Shown here one piece after another: positions 17,288 to 26,444 of a stretch of 64,000 nucleotides of DNA. The stretch's first letter is position 1, and every line of letters begins with the position of its first letter. The DNA comes from Anaerostipes rhamnosivorans. Its GTDB lineage: Bacteria; Bacillota; Clostridia; Lachnospirales; Lachnospiraceae. Under the pieces are notes generated by a model that was not told the origin of the DNA, did not search any database, and saw nothing but the letters and a program-made list of their open reading frames with translations. A program made the translations under genes and the position numbers. The DNA lies in the NCBI RefSeq assembly GCF_005280655.1, contig NZ_CP040058.1, forward strand, positions 1,588,001 to 1,652,000. The letters are read 5' to 3'.

Positions 17288-18970
17288 ATGTTACAGAGTC
17301 TGCATGTTAAAAATTTAGCTTTAATTGATGAGATAGAGATTCATTTTGATGAGCATTTAAATATTCTGACCGGTGAGACAGGTGCGGGGAAGTCCATTAT
17401 CATCGGCTCTATTGAGAGCGCTCTTGGGAAGAAGGTTTCCAGGGATATGATCAGGCCTGGGGAAAAAGAGGCCCTGATCGAACTCTTATTCTATACAGAG
17501 GATGATGATATCCTCAGGGATCTAAAAGAGAAAGATCTGCCTGCAGAAGACGGCATGATCCTGATCAAAAGGGTGATCTCAGAAAAACGCAGCGTCAACC
17601 GTATCAACGACTGTATGGTCACATTGAAAACACTTCAGGAGGTTTCAGAAAGGCTCATGAACCTTCACGGACAGCAGGAGCACCAGACACTTTTAAATGA
17701 AAAAAATCACAAATCGATTTTAGACCATTTTTTAAGCCAAAATGGGAAACAATATGTAAAAGATACAAAAACGTCTTTTGGACACCTTCAGAAGCTTCAG
17801 AAGCGCAAGAGTGAGTTTGCGGTAGATGAAGCCCAGAGACTCCGGGAGATGAGCTTTTTAAACCATGAGATTCAGGAAATTGAGGATGCGCATCTCGTTA
17901 AAAATGAAGATGAAGCTCTGGATGAGCACTATCAGAGGATGGTACACAGCCAGGAGATCATGGAAGGCATGAAAAGTGCTTATGAGTGTACTGGGAATGA
18001 AACAGAAGTGTCGGTGGGAACGCTGCTCTCCACAGCCTTAAAGGACCTTCAGGGTATTGTGAATCTGGATCCGGCACTTGGAGATTCCTATGAACAGCTT
18101 CTTCAGGCGGAAGACATCATCAATGGATTTAACCAGCAGGTTTCAGAATATATGTCATCCATGGAATTTGATGCCGAAGAGTTTGCCCGCACAGAGGAGA
18201 GGCTTAACCTGGTCAACAGCCTGAAGGACAAGTACGGCAGGACCATTGAGGATGTGTTAAGCTACCAGTATAAGGCTCAGGAGAAGCTTTTAACTTACGA
18301 ACATTACGAGGAGGAAAAGGAGCTGCTCCTGAAACAGATCGCCCAGGCAGAAAAGGAGTTTTATGAAAAGGCCGGAAAACTGTCAAAAGAGCGCAGAAAG
18401 GCCGCAAAGATTTTGGAACAGCAGATTTTTAAGGCTCTCTCAGATCTCAATTTTCTCTCTGTTAAGTTCCAGATCAAGGTTTCACCTTCTGAGACGGCCA
18501 ATGCTGACGGAGTAGATCAGGTAACTTTTTTGATCTCTACCAATCCGGGCCTTCCGGTGCGGCCTATGGCAGAAGTGGCATCCGGAGGTGAACTCTCTAG
18601 GATCATGCTGGCTGTCAAATCCGTTCTTGCGGATGTGGATCAGGTGGGAACGTTGATTTTTGACGAAATCGACACGGGGATCAGCGGAGAGACGGCAAAT
18701 AAGGTTGCCAGGAAGATGGCAGTCATTGCGAAGGACCATCAGGTATTAGCCATTACCCATCTGCCGCAGATTGCGGCCATGGCAGACGCTCACTATTATA
18801 TTGAGAAGTATGCCGATAAAACAAAGACCACCACCACCATACAAAGACTTTCCGAAGAGGATTCCCTGAGGGAATTAGGACGGATGATCAACGGCGATGA
18901 TCTCACGGAAGCCGTTTTAAAAAACTCAAAAGAAATGAAAAGTTTAGCAAATGACGCAAAATTATACTGA
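17288..18970 (+). CDS. recN: DNA repair protein RecN
   Basis: 560-residue SMC-like ATPase acting early in double-strand break repair. Walker A TGETGAGKSIII is near residue 35, followed by long coiled-coil arms (about 150-370), the ABC signature ASGGELSRIMLAVK and Walker B LIFDEIDTGISGE. Normal length. No LexA-type box seen; it appears cotranscribed from upstream. Confidence 0.96.
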   Translation: MLQSLHVKNLALIDEIEIHFDEHLNILTGETGAGKSIIIGSIESALGKKVSRDMIRPGEKEALIELLFYTEDDDILRDLKEKDLPAEDGMILIKRVISEKRSVNRINDCMVTLKTLQEVSERLMNLHGQQEHQTLLNEKNHKSILDHFLSQNGKQYVKDTKTSFGHLQKLQKRKSEFAVDEAQRLREMSFLNHEIQEIEDAHLVKNEDEALDEHYQRMVHSQEIMEGMKSAYECTGNETEVSVGTLLSTALKDLQGIVNLDPALGDSYEQLLQAEDIINGFNQQVSEYMSSMEFDAEEFARTEERLNLVNSLKDKYGRTIEDVLSYQYKAQEKLLTYEHYEEEKELLLKQIAQAEKEFYEKAGKLSKERRKAAKILEQQIFKALSDLNFLSVKFQIKVSPSETANADGVDQVTFLISTNPGLPVRPMAEVASGGELSRIMLAVKSVLADVDQVGTLIFDEIDTGISGETANKVARKMAVIAKDHQVLAITHLPQIAAMADAHYYIEKYADKTKTTTTIQRLSEEDSLRELGRMINGDDLTEAVLKNSKEMKSLANDAKLY

Positions 18971-18997
18971 GTGCTTTTCTTAGGTTTCAGACATAAT

Positions 18998-19036
18998 AAA
19001 AAGGATGTATCGCATAAAAGCATACGTCCTTTTTTA
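18998..19036 (+). terminator. terminator after recN
   Basis: AAAAAGGATGTAT (18998-19010) pairs with ATACGTCCTTTTT (19022-19034, one G-U pair) around the loop CGCATAAAAGC, ending in a T run. Confidence 0.85.
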
Positions 19037-19071
19037 AATCATTTATGATTTAATCTGTTTAGGAGGAAACC

Positions 19072-20289
19072 ATGAGAAAATACTACTACCGCAAACTTCT
19101 CATTGCTCTGTTTGTCATAAACATCGTAGGAATCTGTGCCGTTTATTTCAAATACTGCAGAAATGTACTGCCCAATGCCATTGAGCTGACCATGGGAGAA
19201 AAAGCATGTCTAAAGTATGACGTGCCGGCGGTTGGGATGGTCAAGGATCAAAAGATCAAGCTAAACCAACCGTTTGTTCTGACGAAGGACTCCGTTGGAC
19301 AGGATGAGATCAAAGCAAAGCTGTTTGGAACCATTCCGTTAAAAGACATTAAGGTGAATGTTGTCAAACAAAAAACACTGGTGCCCAGCGGAAAGATCGT
19401 AGGTATCTATGTGGAGACAAATGGGATCCTTGTATTGGAAACAGATATGATCACAGGCGTAGACGGAGGCAACCATACTCCGAGCGCAAATAAGCTGTAT
19501 CAAGGTGATTATATTCTGTCAGTCAATGGATCAAAGGTTGAGACAAAGGTTGATTTTATGAAAAAAATCAATGAATGTAATGGTAAGGAAGTCACTCTGC
19601 AAGTGATCCGAAACCATAAAAAAACCAAGATCAAGGTGCAGCCTGTCCAGTCTGTCACCGACAGTCAATATAAGATCGGAGCCTGGGTCAGGGATAACAC
19701 CCAGGGGATCGGAACTATGACCTACGTGGCAGGAAATGAGTTTGGAGGCCTGGGGCACGGGATCTGCGACATGGACACCGGAAAACTGATGGATATCAAA
19801 GGCGGATACCTGCTCACTCCGCAGATCGATACGATCCAGAAGGGAAAATCCGGCTCCCCGGGAGAGATTGTCGGAAGCATTTATTACAAGGAGGCGAACC
19901 TGCTGGGAACGATCCGCAAAAATACCAAATATGGAATTTACGGAACTACCCAGTCGGATAAAAAAGACAAAGCCTACCGTATCGGTTATAAGCAGTCAGT
20001 AAAGACTGGAAAAGCGCAGATCATAAGCTGTATCAGCGGTAAGAGGGAGACCTATGATATTGAGATCAAAAGTGTGGATCAATCCAACCATGATGTACTA
20101 AAGGGGATGGAGATTGAGATTACAGATCCAAAGCTGTTAAAACAGACCAATGGTATCGTTCAAGGTATGAGCGGAACTCCTATCATTCAGAACAACCACA
20201 TTATAGGTGCTGTGACCCATGTCTTTGTGGACGATTCGACAAAAGGGTACGCAACCTTTATTGAAAATATGCTAAATTCCTCTAAATAA
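19072..20289 (+). CDS. spoIVB: SpoIVB serine peptidase
   Basis: 405-residue S55-family protease secreted from the forespore to signal pro-sigma-K processing. Residues 9-28 form the membrane anchor; a PDZ domain spans about 105-190; the peptidase domain contains the catalytic His in GLGHGICDMDTG and the Ser in QGMSGTPIIQ. GGAGGAAA precedes the ATG. It lies between recN and spo0A as in Bacillus. Confidence 0.95.
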   Translation: MRKYYYRKLLIALFVINIVGICAVYFKYCRNVLPNAIELTMGEKACLKYDVPAVGMVKDQKIKLNQPFVLTKDSVGQDEIKAKLFGTIPLKDIKVNVVKQKTLVPSGKIVGIYVETNGILVLETDMITGVDGGNHTPSANKLYQGDYILSVNGSKVETKVDFMKKINECNGKEVTLQVIRNHKKTKIKVQPVQSVTDSQYKIGAWVRDNTQGIGTMTYVAGNEFGGLGHGICDMDTGKLMDIKGGYLLTPQIDTIQKGKSGSPGEIVGSIYYKEANLLGTIRKNTKYGIYGTTQSDKKDKAYRIGYKQSVKTGKAQIISCISGKRETYDIEIKSVDQSNHDVLKGMEIEITDPKLLKQTNGIVQGMSGTPIIQNNHIIGAVTHVFVDDSTKGYATFIENMLNSSK

Positions 20290-20357
20290 GATGATTTTGT
20301 TGTTATTTACAAAGAACTTGCGAAGGATAAGGGGTGTTTGTAAAGTTTGCAAAAATA

Positions 20358-20363
20358 TATAAT
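20358..20363 (+). promoter_or_regulatory. possible -10 element of spo0A
   Basis: TATAAT at 20358-20363, 37 bases before the spo0A start codon. No good -35 at normal spacing and no clear sigma-H site were found; the AT-richness makes a chance match possible. Confidence 0.25.
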
Positions 20364-20399
20364 TATATTGTAAATAAAAACAGAATCGGAGGACTTAAC

Positions 20400-21218
20400 A
20401 TGAGCAAAATTAATGTGGCAATCGCGGATGATAATCAGAAAATGGTCAGTATGATGACTCAGCTTTTAAACTTAGATCAGGATATCGAGGTCATCGGAAG
20501 TGCAGGCAACGGTGAAGCAGCCGTGGAGATTATCAAAGAGAAAAAGCCGGACGTTGTTCTTCTGGACATTATCATGCCGAAGCTTGACGGAATTGGGGTA
20601 TTGGAAAAGCTTCGTGATGAGCGACTGGAAAAACAGCCGACGGTGATTATGGTGACTGCCATGGGACAGGAGAGTGTTGCCGAGGAAGCAATGGAGCTGG
20701 GAGCATCTTACTTTATCTTGAAACCATTTGATTCGGAAATGGTAATCCGAAAAATAAAACAAGCAAAATTAGACAAAAAAGTACAGAAGCCTTTTGTCGC
20801 ATTAAAGAACCAGGAAGGGCTAAATAAAAACCAGCTGGAAATCATTATCACAAATATTATCCATGAAATAGGTGTGCCGGCTCATATTAAGGGCTACCAA
20901 TATTTAAGAGATTCCATTATGCTGGCCATCTACGACATGGATATTCTAAACTCAATAACCAAACAACTATATCCAACAATAGCGAAACAGTTTGGTACTA
21001 CATCTAGTAGAGTGGAAAGAGCAATCCGCCACGCTATTGAGGTGGCCTGGGGCCGTGGAAAAATGGATACGATCGATGCTTTGTTTGGATATACGGTTCA
21101 TGCGGGAAAAGGGAAACCGACAAATTCAGAATTTATTGCACTGATTGCTGATAAAATCAGACTTGAGTATGGAGATCGAATCGTGTCGCAAAAAATGTCT
21201 GAAAATGATGGAAGATAG
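20400..21218 (+). CDS. spo0A: sporulation master regulator Spo0A
   Basis: 272-residue response regulator that switches on sporulation when phosphorylated. The receiver has the full set: acidic pocket Asp10-Asp11, phosphoacceptor Asp56 in LLDIIMP, the Thr of VTAMG and the Lys of LKPFD. The C-terminal effector domain carries the recognition helix [20 protein letters not shown]. The frame extends upstream to 20334, but CGGAGGA (20387-20393) fixes the ATG at 20400. A shorter paralogue follows directly. Confidence 0.97.
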   Translation: MSKINVAIADDNQKMVSMMTQLLNLDQDIEVIGSAGNGEAAVEIIKEKKPDVVLLDIIMPKLDGIGVLEKLRDERLEKQPTVIMVTAMGQESVAEEAMELGASYFILKPFDSEMVIRKIKQAKLDKKVQKPFVALKNQEGLNKNQLEIIITNIIHEIGVPAHIKGYQYLRDSIMLAIYDMDILNSITKQLYPTIAKQFGTTSSRVERAIRHAIEVAWGRGKMDTIDALFGYTVHAGKGKPTNSEFIALIADKIRLEYGDRIVSQKMSENDGR

Positions 21219-21239
21219 TAAATATTGTTTGATTATGCG

Positions 21240-21269
21240 ATTGACAAAGGGGAATATGCTTGATATATT
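21240..21269 (+). promoter_or_regulatory. strong promoter of the Spo0A paralogue, overlapping a 0A-box-like site
   Basis: A perfect -35 TTGACA (21241-21246), 17-base spacer and extended -10 TGA-TATATT (21261-21269). The -35 lies inside ATTGACAAA (21240-21248), which matches the reverse 0A-box consensus TTYGACAAA at 8 of 9 positions. Control by Spo0A is an inference; part of the match is forced by the -35 itself. Confidence 0.6.
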
Positions 21270-21311
21270 TCTCTCTTAGAATGGTTAGATTTGGATGGAG
21301 GGGTATACATA

Positions 21312-22118
21312 ATGTATGATAAACGGAAAATTTTGATAGCTGTCAGCAGTCAAAATGAGGCTAAGGAACTTTGCAGAGAAATGGAAAATGAAATGCAGGT
21401 AGTGGGAGTTGCCTATGACGGTGCCTCCGCAGTTAAGCTAATTAAGGAACAAGAGCCTGATGTAGTAGTGATTGATATCGTCCTCCCGGTTTTAGATGGA
21501 CTGGGTGTGATTGAACAGTGCAACGGTACCATAGCCGATGACAAAATACCTTCTTTTATTGCAATAACCTCCATAGGAAACCAGAGACTGATCGAATGTA
21601 TCAGCCTTATGGGTGTAGACTACTGCATGATGAAGCCGTTTCATACAAATGTGTTAATTGACAGGATCAATCAAATGATGAGAATGAAAAGGGTGAACAA
21701 CAATTACCCAAAGACATTTGAGGTAAAAAGTGAACCCGCTCAAAAGACGTTTACGGAATATGATATTCAAAAAGATGTGACAAAGATCATCAGGGATCTT
21801 GGGATTCCTGCACATATAAAAGGCTATCAATATATCAGGGAAGGCATCATAATGGCGATCCATGATGTTAACATGATGAATTACATAACAAAACTATTAT
21901 ACCCAACCATAGCTCAAAAATATAAAACAACTTCCAGCAGTGTGGAAAGAGCCATCCGCCATGCCATCGAAGTGGCTTGGAGCAGAGGAAAGATCGAACT
22001 GCTGGAAGAAATGTTTGGATATACGATCAGTGCCGGCAAAGGAAAGCCGACAAATTCTGAATTCATAGCACTCATTGCGGATAAACTCAGACTGGAATAT
22101 CATATGAATGCCTCTTGA
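21312..22118 (+). CDS. Spo0A paralogue with degenerate receiver acidic pocket
   Basis: 268 residues, collinear with Spo0A over its whole length. The C-terminal DNA-binding half is very similar (shared [13 protein letters not shown] and [17 protein letters not shown]). The receiver keeps phosphoacceptor Asp55 (VIDIVLP), the Thr (AITSIG) and the Lys (MMKPF), but the Mg-binding pair is Ser12-Ser13 instead of Asp-Asp, so normal phosphorylation is doubtful. In the recognition helix SRVER has become SSVER. GGAGGGG precedes ATG 21312. It probably arose by tandem duplication and may compete with, or modulate, Spo0A at 0A boxes. Confidence 0.9.
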   Translation: MYDKRKILIAVSSQNEAKELCREMENEMQVVGVAYDGASAVKLIKEQEPDVVVIDIVLPVLDGLGVIEQCNGTIADDKIPSFIAITSIGNQRLIECISLMGVDYCMMKPFHTNVLIDRINQMMRMKRVNNNYPKTFEVKSEPAQKTFTEYDIQKDVTKIIRDLGIPAHIKGYQYIREGIIMAIHDVNMMNYITKLLYPTIAQKYKTTSSSVERAIRHAIEVAWSRGKIELLEEMFGYTISAGKGKPTNSEFIALIADKLRLEYHMNAS

Positions 22119-22128
22119 TTCAGTAGAA

Positions 22129-22152
22129 AACCGCCAGAATGCTATTTCGGTT
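22129..22152 (-). terminator. possible terminator of rqcH
   Basis: Read on the - strand, AACCG and CGGTT with an inner ATTC/AAAT pairing form a hairpin followed by TTTTC. It lies between the convergent spo0A paralogue and rqcH. Weak. Confidence 0.35.
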
Positions 22153-23893
22153 ACAATTCTTTGATGCCTGAAATATCAGGAATGCACATCATTGAATAAT
22201 TAGTATGGTAAATGACAAATCCAGGCTTTGCTTTCGGCGGTTTTTTTAATTCTTTTCTCTGGATATAATCAATTTCCACTTTTGGAGCCTGACGGCCGCT
22301 GGAATAAAAAGCGGCAAGCCGGCCGGCTTCTTCAAAAGTAGCATCCGGCAGAGTATCCGCCTGTTCCTTTTTGACTATGACGTGTGATCCTGGCATATTT
22401 TTTGCATGGAACCACCAGTCTCCTCCGTTAGCAAACTTAAAGGTCAATTCATCGTTTTGATAATTATTTTTGCCTACGTACATATGAAAGCCGTCAGAAG
22501 ATACAAAGTGGAGAGGTTTCGATTTGGCTGGTTTTTTTACCCCTTTTGAACCCCGTTTTTTCAAGTAGCCGTAATCTGAGAGTTCCTGCTTGATGGATGC
22601 AAGATCCTGTTCATTCTCTGCAAGGGTAAGAGAAGACGCAATCGATTCCAGATGCATCAAGTCATCCTTTGTCTCCACTGTAAGCTCGGAGAGAGCCTCA
22701 AAGGTCCTTTTCAGTTTGTTATATTTGGTAAAGTATTTCTGTGCATTCTCCTGAGGAGTTTTCGCAGGATCAAGAGGGATCGTGATTTCCTCGTTGGTGT
22801 AATAGTTCAGGCACGTGAGGGATTTGGATTCAGGCTCAAGCCCGTATCCATATGCCTGGATCAATTCTCCATATATTTTGTATTTATCTCTTTTTTCTGT
22901 ATCGAGAAGCTGTTTTCTCTGCAGATCATATTTCTTGCTCGTACGTTCCATAGAAGTCTGGACGATTTTTCTCAGATCCGCAGACTTCTGTTTCATTCTT
23001 GTATACTTTTCTTTTTCTGAATAATAGCTGACTAAAACATCGCTAATGGAAGGAAATATCTTCACGTCATAAGATGTCTCATAGGATGTCATAGGAAAAC
23101 AGGAAAATTCTTTTGGTTCTCCATTCTGATAAATAATATTTGGCACATATTCGTGCTTTTCCACAGCAAGAGCCAGTTTCTTAAGCTGAGCGTAAAGGTC
23201 AGAGCACTGATCTTGTGTCAGAGCATCTGTGGGCTGGTTTCCGTCCACTCCGGCGCGGTAACAGATCTCGTTTGCCAAAAATGAACTCATGCCTGTGATG
23301 GAAGAATAAAGAGCCTTCCCCATGGACACCGGTTTTGGTTTGATATCGCTGAGGAAATCCTCCAGAGTCAGAGACTCAATATCCTTTTTATGCTGCGTTG
23401 GAGGAGTACAGTACTCCATTCCCGGCAGAACTTCCCGCTTGGAACTCATATTGGCCCCCACGTGCCGGATGCTGTCTAGGATCATTCCGTCCTGTCCTAC
23501 AAAGATTAAATTGCTGTGTTTGCCCATCAATTCAATGATCAATTTTTTTCGACATACATCGCCTAGTTCATCCAGATGTTCCACGGTGATCTCAATGATC
23601 CGCTCATAGCCCGGCTGTTCTACAGAAATGATCCGGCCATTGCTCAGATGCTTTCTCAAAAGCATACAGAAATTGGGGGCCTGGATGGGATTTTGTTTGC
23701 CCTGTCCTGACAGATACACGATCGGCAGGCTGGGACTAGCGGAGAGATGTAGCCTTAAAGTCTCACGGTTCTGTTTGATCACAAGGGTGATCTCATCAGC
23801 CTCAGGCTGGTATATCTTATAGATTCTTCCGTTTAAAATCTTTTCGTTTAATTCATTTACAATATTTGAAATGACAAATCCGTCAAATGCCAT
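22151..23893 (-). CDS. rqcH: RqcH/NFACT-family ribosome quality control protein
   Basis: 580 residues. NFACT-N lies at 1-135, helical coiled arms at about 250-430 and the NFACT-R domain at about 440-550 (GGDWWFHAKNMPGSHVIVK). RqcH binds split 50S subunits and adds C-terminal alanine tails to stalled peptides; older annotations call it fibronectin-binding protein. Residues 97-98 are Glu-Arg where the family reference has Asp-Arg (DR motif), a conservative change at a functional site. GGAGG stands 7 bases before the ATG. The gene is divergent from the PH-domain gene. Confidence 0.93.
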   Translation of the reverse strand: MAFDGFVISNIVNELNEKILNGRIYKIYQPEADEITLVIKQNRETLRLHLSASPSLPIVYLSGQGKQNPIQAPNFCMLLRKHLSNGRIISVEQPGYERIIEITVEHLDELGDVCRKKLIIELMGKHSNLIFVGQDGMILDSIRHVGANMSSKREVLPGMEYCTPPTQHKKDIESLTLEDFLSDIKPKPVSMGKALYSSITGMSSFLANEICYRAGVDGNQPTDALTQDQCSDLYAQLKKLALAVEKHEYVPNIIYQNGEPKEFSCFPMTSYETSYDVKIFPSISDVLVSYYSEKEKYTRMKQKSADLRKIVQTSMERTSKKYDLQRKQLLDTEKRDKYKIYGELIQAYGYGLEPESKSLTCLNYYTNEEITIPLDPAKTPQENAQKYFTKYNKLKRTFEALSELTVETKDDLMHLESIASSLTLAENEQDLASIKQELSDYGYLKKRGSKGVKKPAKSKPLHFVSSDGFHMYVGKNNYQNDELTFKFANGGDWWFHAKNMPGSHVIVKKEQADTLPDATFEEAGRLAAFYSSGRQAPKVEIDYIQRKELKKPPKAKPGFVIYHTNYSMMCIPDISGIKEL

Positions 23894-23922
23894 AGTTGCA
23901 CCTCCATTTTTTAGACACTCGT

Positions 23923-23931
23923 ATTATAGCA
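23923..23931 (-). promoter_or_regulatory. extended -10 promoter of rqcH
   Basis: On the - strand TGC-TATAAT (23931 down to 23923), 29 bases before the rqcH start. No good -35; the TGn extension may compensate. Confidence 0.5.
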
Positions 23932-23949
23932 CGTCGCACCTTGTTTTGG

Positions 23950-23979
23950 TTGATTTTTTGCTGGCAAAGCAGGTATAAT
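23950..23979 (+). promoter_or_regulatory. sigma-A promoter of the PH-domain gene
   Basis: TTGATT (23950-23955), 18-base spacer, TATAAT (23974-23979), 36 bases upstream of the start. Confidence 0.65.
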
Positions 23980-24015
23980 GGAAAGGTAATTTGCAGAATA
24001 TGGAGGACCGAGTCA

Positions 24016-24411
24016 ATGATAGATGAACAAAACAAAACATGGTCAGACCGCAGGCATCTGATGTGGTGGCCGATTACCTTTACAAAATACAGGGTTGAGA
24101 ACCAAAGATTATATACGGAGACGGGACTTTTGTCAACACATGAGGAGGAATGCCTGTTATACAGGATCATGGATGTATCCTATGAGAGGAGCTTCGGCAA
24201 CCGCGTGTTCGGTACCGGTACTATCCGCCTTACGACCAAGGATGCCTCTACTCCGGTCATTGAACTCAAGAATATTGCGGATTCCAGAAGGGTCAAGGAT
24301 CTGTTGAGCCAGTGGATCGAGGAGGAACGCATCGCCAAACGGGTGGTGGGACGTGACATGTACGGCGCAAGCAGCCACATGGATGATGATATGCCGGATA
24401 GAGATATGTAA
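24016..24411 (+). CDS. bacterial PH-domain protein
   Basis: 131-residue protein resembling the bPH_2 (DUF304) fold: WWPITFTKYRVENQRLYTETG opens it in the typical way, then alternating beta strands and a closing helix (SRRVKDLLSQWIEEER). Unlike YdbS-type members it has no membrane helices, so it is probably cytosolic. The C-terminal tail is acidic and Met-rich. GGAGG at 24002 sets the ATG at 24016. Function unknown. Confidence 0.75.
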   Translation: MIDEQNKTWSDRRHLMWWPITFTKYRVENQRLYTETGLLSTHEEECLLYRIMDVSYERSFGNRVFGTGTIRLTTKDASTPVIELKNIADSRRVKDLLSQWIEEERIAKRVVGRDMYGASSHMDDDMPDRDM

Positions 24412-24422
24412 AACAAATGCTG

Positions 24423-24455
24423 CCACTGTGGAGAGAAATTTCTGCGGTGGTTCTG
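24423..24455 (+). terminator. hairpin after the PH-domain gene, possible terminator
   Basis: A 12-pair stem (24423-24434 with 24439-24450, several G-U pairs) capped by a GAAA tetraloop. The T stretch behind it is poor (TTCTGT), so termination is uncertain. Confidence 0.4.
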
Positions 24456-24477
24456 TCATATATCAGCACTGAAAAGG

Positions 24478-24506
24478 TTGACAACTAAAGGATAGACTGG
24501 TATGAT
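24478..24506 (+). promoter_or_regulatory. sigma-A promoter of the his operon
   Basis: Perfect -35 TTGACA (24478-24483), 17-base spacer, TATGAT (24501-24506). The predicted leader is only about 60 bases with a small hairpin (AAAGTG/CGCTTT), too short for a T-box. Confidence 0.75.
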
Positions 24507-24573
24507 TACTAAAGTGTTTAATGTGGTAGCGAATTAGCGCTTTAATTTGTTAAAGTAAAGAAGGAGAAGAATT

Positions 24574-25785
24574 ATGAATCAGAAGAGGGTCCATACGCCG
24601 GAAGGAGTAAGGGATATATACGGATTGGAATGCAAAAAGAGACTCAGGTTAAAGGACAAATTAAACCATGTATTTGGACTTTACGGCTATGAGAATATCA
24701 TAACTCCGACTTTTGAATTTTTTGATATTTTTAACAGCGAGAAGGGAACAGTTTCTTCCAAAGAGATGTACAAATTTTTCGACCGGGAGGGGAACACCCT
24801 GGTACTTCGCCCGGATATCACGCCTTCTGTGGCGCGCTGTGTAGCAAAGTACTATGACAGTGAGGAGCGGAATCTGCGGTTTGCCTATACGGGAAATGTT
24901 TTCTTAAACAACTCCAGCTATCAGCTGAAGCTTAAGGAGACCTGCCAGATGGGCGCGGAGCTGATCAATGAGACATCCAGCCGCGGGGATGGGGAGATCA
25001 TTGCTATGGCCTTGGATTGCTGCCTCAATGCTGGACTTAAGGACTTCCGCCTGACCATCGGACAGGTAGAGTATTTTCAGGGGCTTGTGGAGTGCATTGG
25101 GGATGAAGACGTGAAAGAACAGCTGAGAGAGCTGATTATCAACAAAAACTTCTTTGGGCTGATCGAATTTGTGGAGGGGCTTGACATTCCTCAAAATATA
25201 AAGGATGTGTTTGTCCAGTTCAATGAACTGAATGGTGATGTGGATATCCTTGATAAGGCTGACGCGCTTGTGTCCAACGAGACTTCAAAGAAAGCCATCC
25301 AGAAGCTGAGGAAGGTATACCGGATGCTGGAAATCTACGGACTGGAACAGTACATAAGCTTTGATCTGGGGATGCTCAGCCGCCATAATTACTACACCGG
25401 GGTGATTTTTAAAGCCTACACTTACGGAACGGGAGATGCGGTGTTAAAAGGCGGACGTTACGACAACCTGATCGAACAGTTTGGCAAAAAGGCACCGTCC
25501 GTTGGATTTGCCATTGTACTCGATAATCTGATGATGGCTATGGAGCGCCAGAAGATCGAAATGGAGGCTGATACCGCGGATATGCTGATCATCTATGAGG
25601 AAGATGCCATGGAAGCCGCCATTCCTGCTGCTGTGGGCTACAGGAAGGAAAACAAGACAGTCATATTGGAAAAACGGGACCGGGGCCTTGAAGAGTATCA
25701 GGCTATGGCTTTGGACCAGTCTATCGGATGTATTTTATATTATGAAACCAGGGATACCGTCAGGGATTTAACGAAAGGGCAGTAA
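24574..25785 (+). CDS. hisZ: ATP phosphoribosyltransferase regulatory subunit
   Basis: 403-residue HisRS-like protein without tRNA charging function; required partner of short-form HisG. The class II fold is seen in LRPDITPSVARC and in LGMLSRHNYYTGVIFKAY; the C-terminal anticodon-binding domain is reduced. Its place before a short hisG supports HisZ rather than HisS. AAGGAGAAG precedes the ATG. Confidence 0.93.
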   Translation: MNQKRVHTPEGVRDIYGLECKKRLRLKDKLNHVFGLYGYENIITPTFEFFDIFNSEKGTVSSKEMYKFFDREGNTLVLRPDITPSVARCVAKYYDSEERNLRFAYTGNVFLNNSSYQLKLKETCQMGAELINETSSRGDGEIIAMALDCCLNAGLKDFRLTIGQVEYFQGLVECIGDEDVKEQLRELIINKNFFGLIEFVEGLDIPQNIKDVFVQFNELNGDVDILDKADALVSNETSKKAIQKLRKVYRMLEIYGLEQYISFDLGMLSRHNYYTGVIFKAYTYGTGDAVLKGGRYDNLIEQFGKKAPSVGFAIVLDNLMMAMERQKIEMEADTADMLIIYEEDAMEAAIPAAVGYRKENKTVILEKRDRGLEEYQAMALDQSIGCILYYETRDTVRDLTKGQ

Positions 25786-25786
25786 C

Positions 25787-26440
25787 ATGAGATATATAAC
25801 ATTTGCACTGGCAAAAGGAAGACTTGCCAAGAAAACATTATCTTTGCTGGAACAGATAGGGATCACCTGCGAAGAGATGAAGGACGAAAAAACAAGAAAA
25901 CTGATCTTTGTAAATGAGGAGCTGAAGCTTAAGTTTTTCCTTTCCAAAGCCAGTGATGTGCCGACTTATGTGGAATATGGCGCGGCTGATATCGGAGTGG
26001 TCGGAAAGGATACGATACTGGAGGAAGGCCGGAATCTTTATGAGGTACTGGACCTTGGATTCGGCAAATGCAAGATGTGCGTGTGCGGACCTAAGGACGC
26101 CAAAAAGTATTTAAACGGCAGCCAGCTGATCCGTGTGGCATCCAAATATCCGAATATCGCAAAAGAATATTTTTATAACAAAAAACTCCAGACCGTGGAG
26201 ATTGTAAAACTCAACGGATCTGTGGAGCTTGCGCCGATCGTAGGCCTTTCAGAAGTCATTGTGGATATTGTGGAGACAGGATCTACTTTAAGGGAAAACG
26301 GGCTGGAAGTGTTGGAAGAGATCTGTCCGCTCTCTGCCAGGATGGTCGTGAACCAGGTGAGCCAGAGAATGGAGCAGGAGCGCATCAGTAAGATTGTCAT
26401 TGAGTTGAAAAAGTTATTGGACGAGAAAAAACAGAGGTAA
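25787..26440 (+). CDS. hisG: ATP phosphoribosyltransferase, short form
   Basis: 217 residues, catalytic subunit for the first step of histidine synthesis (ATP plus PRPP). It lacks the C-terminal histidine-binding domain of long HisG and therefore needs HisZ. The motifs FALAKGRLAKKTL and the PRPP-binding VDIVETGSTLRENGL are present. One base separates it from hisZ. Confidence 0.96.
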   Translation: MRYITFALAKGRLAKKTLSLLEQIGITCEEMKDEKTRKLIFVNEELKLKFFLSKASDVPTYVEYGAADIGVVGKDTILEEGRNLYEVLDLGFGKCKMCVCGPKDAKKYLNGSQLIRVASKYPNIAKEYFYNKKLQTVEIVKLNGSVELAPIVGLSEVIVDIVETGSTLRENGLEVLEEICPLSARMVVNQVSQRMEQERISKIVIELKKLLDEKKQR

Positions 26441-26444
26441 GGCT

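Noticed and set aside
20290..20399. 0A boxes or a sigma-H promoter before spo0A
   Set aside because: Only partial matches (TTTGTAAAG, AAGGATAA) with no correctly spaced second element.
24412..24573. Possible T-box leader before hisZ (GTGGTAGCG near 24532 resembles the T-box core)
   Set aside because: The promoter at 24478-24506 leaves a leader of only about 60 bases, far too short for a specifier hairpin, and the core sequence does not fit fully.
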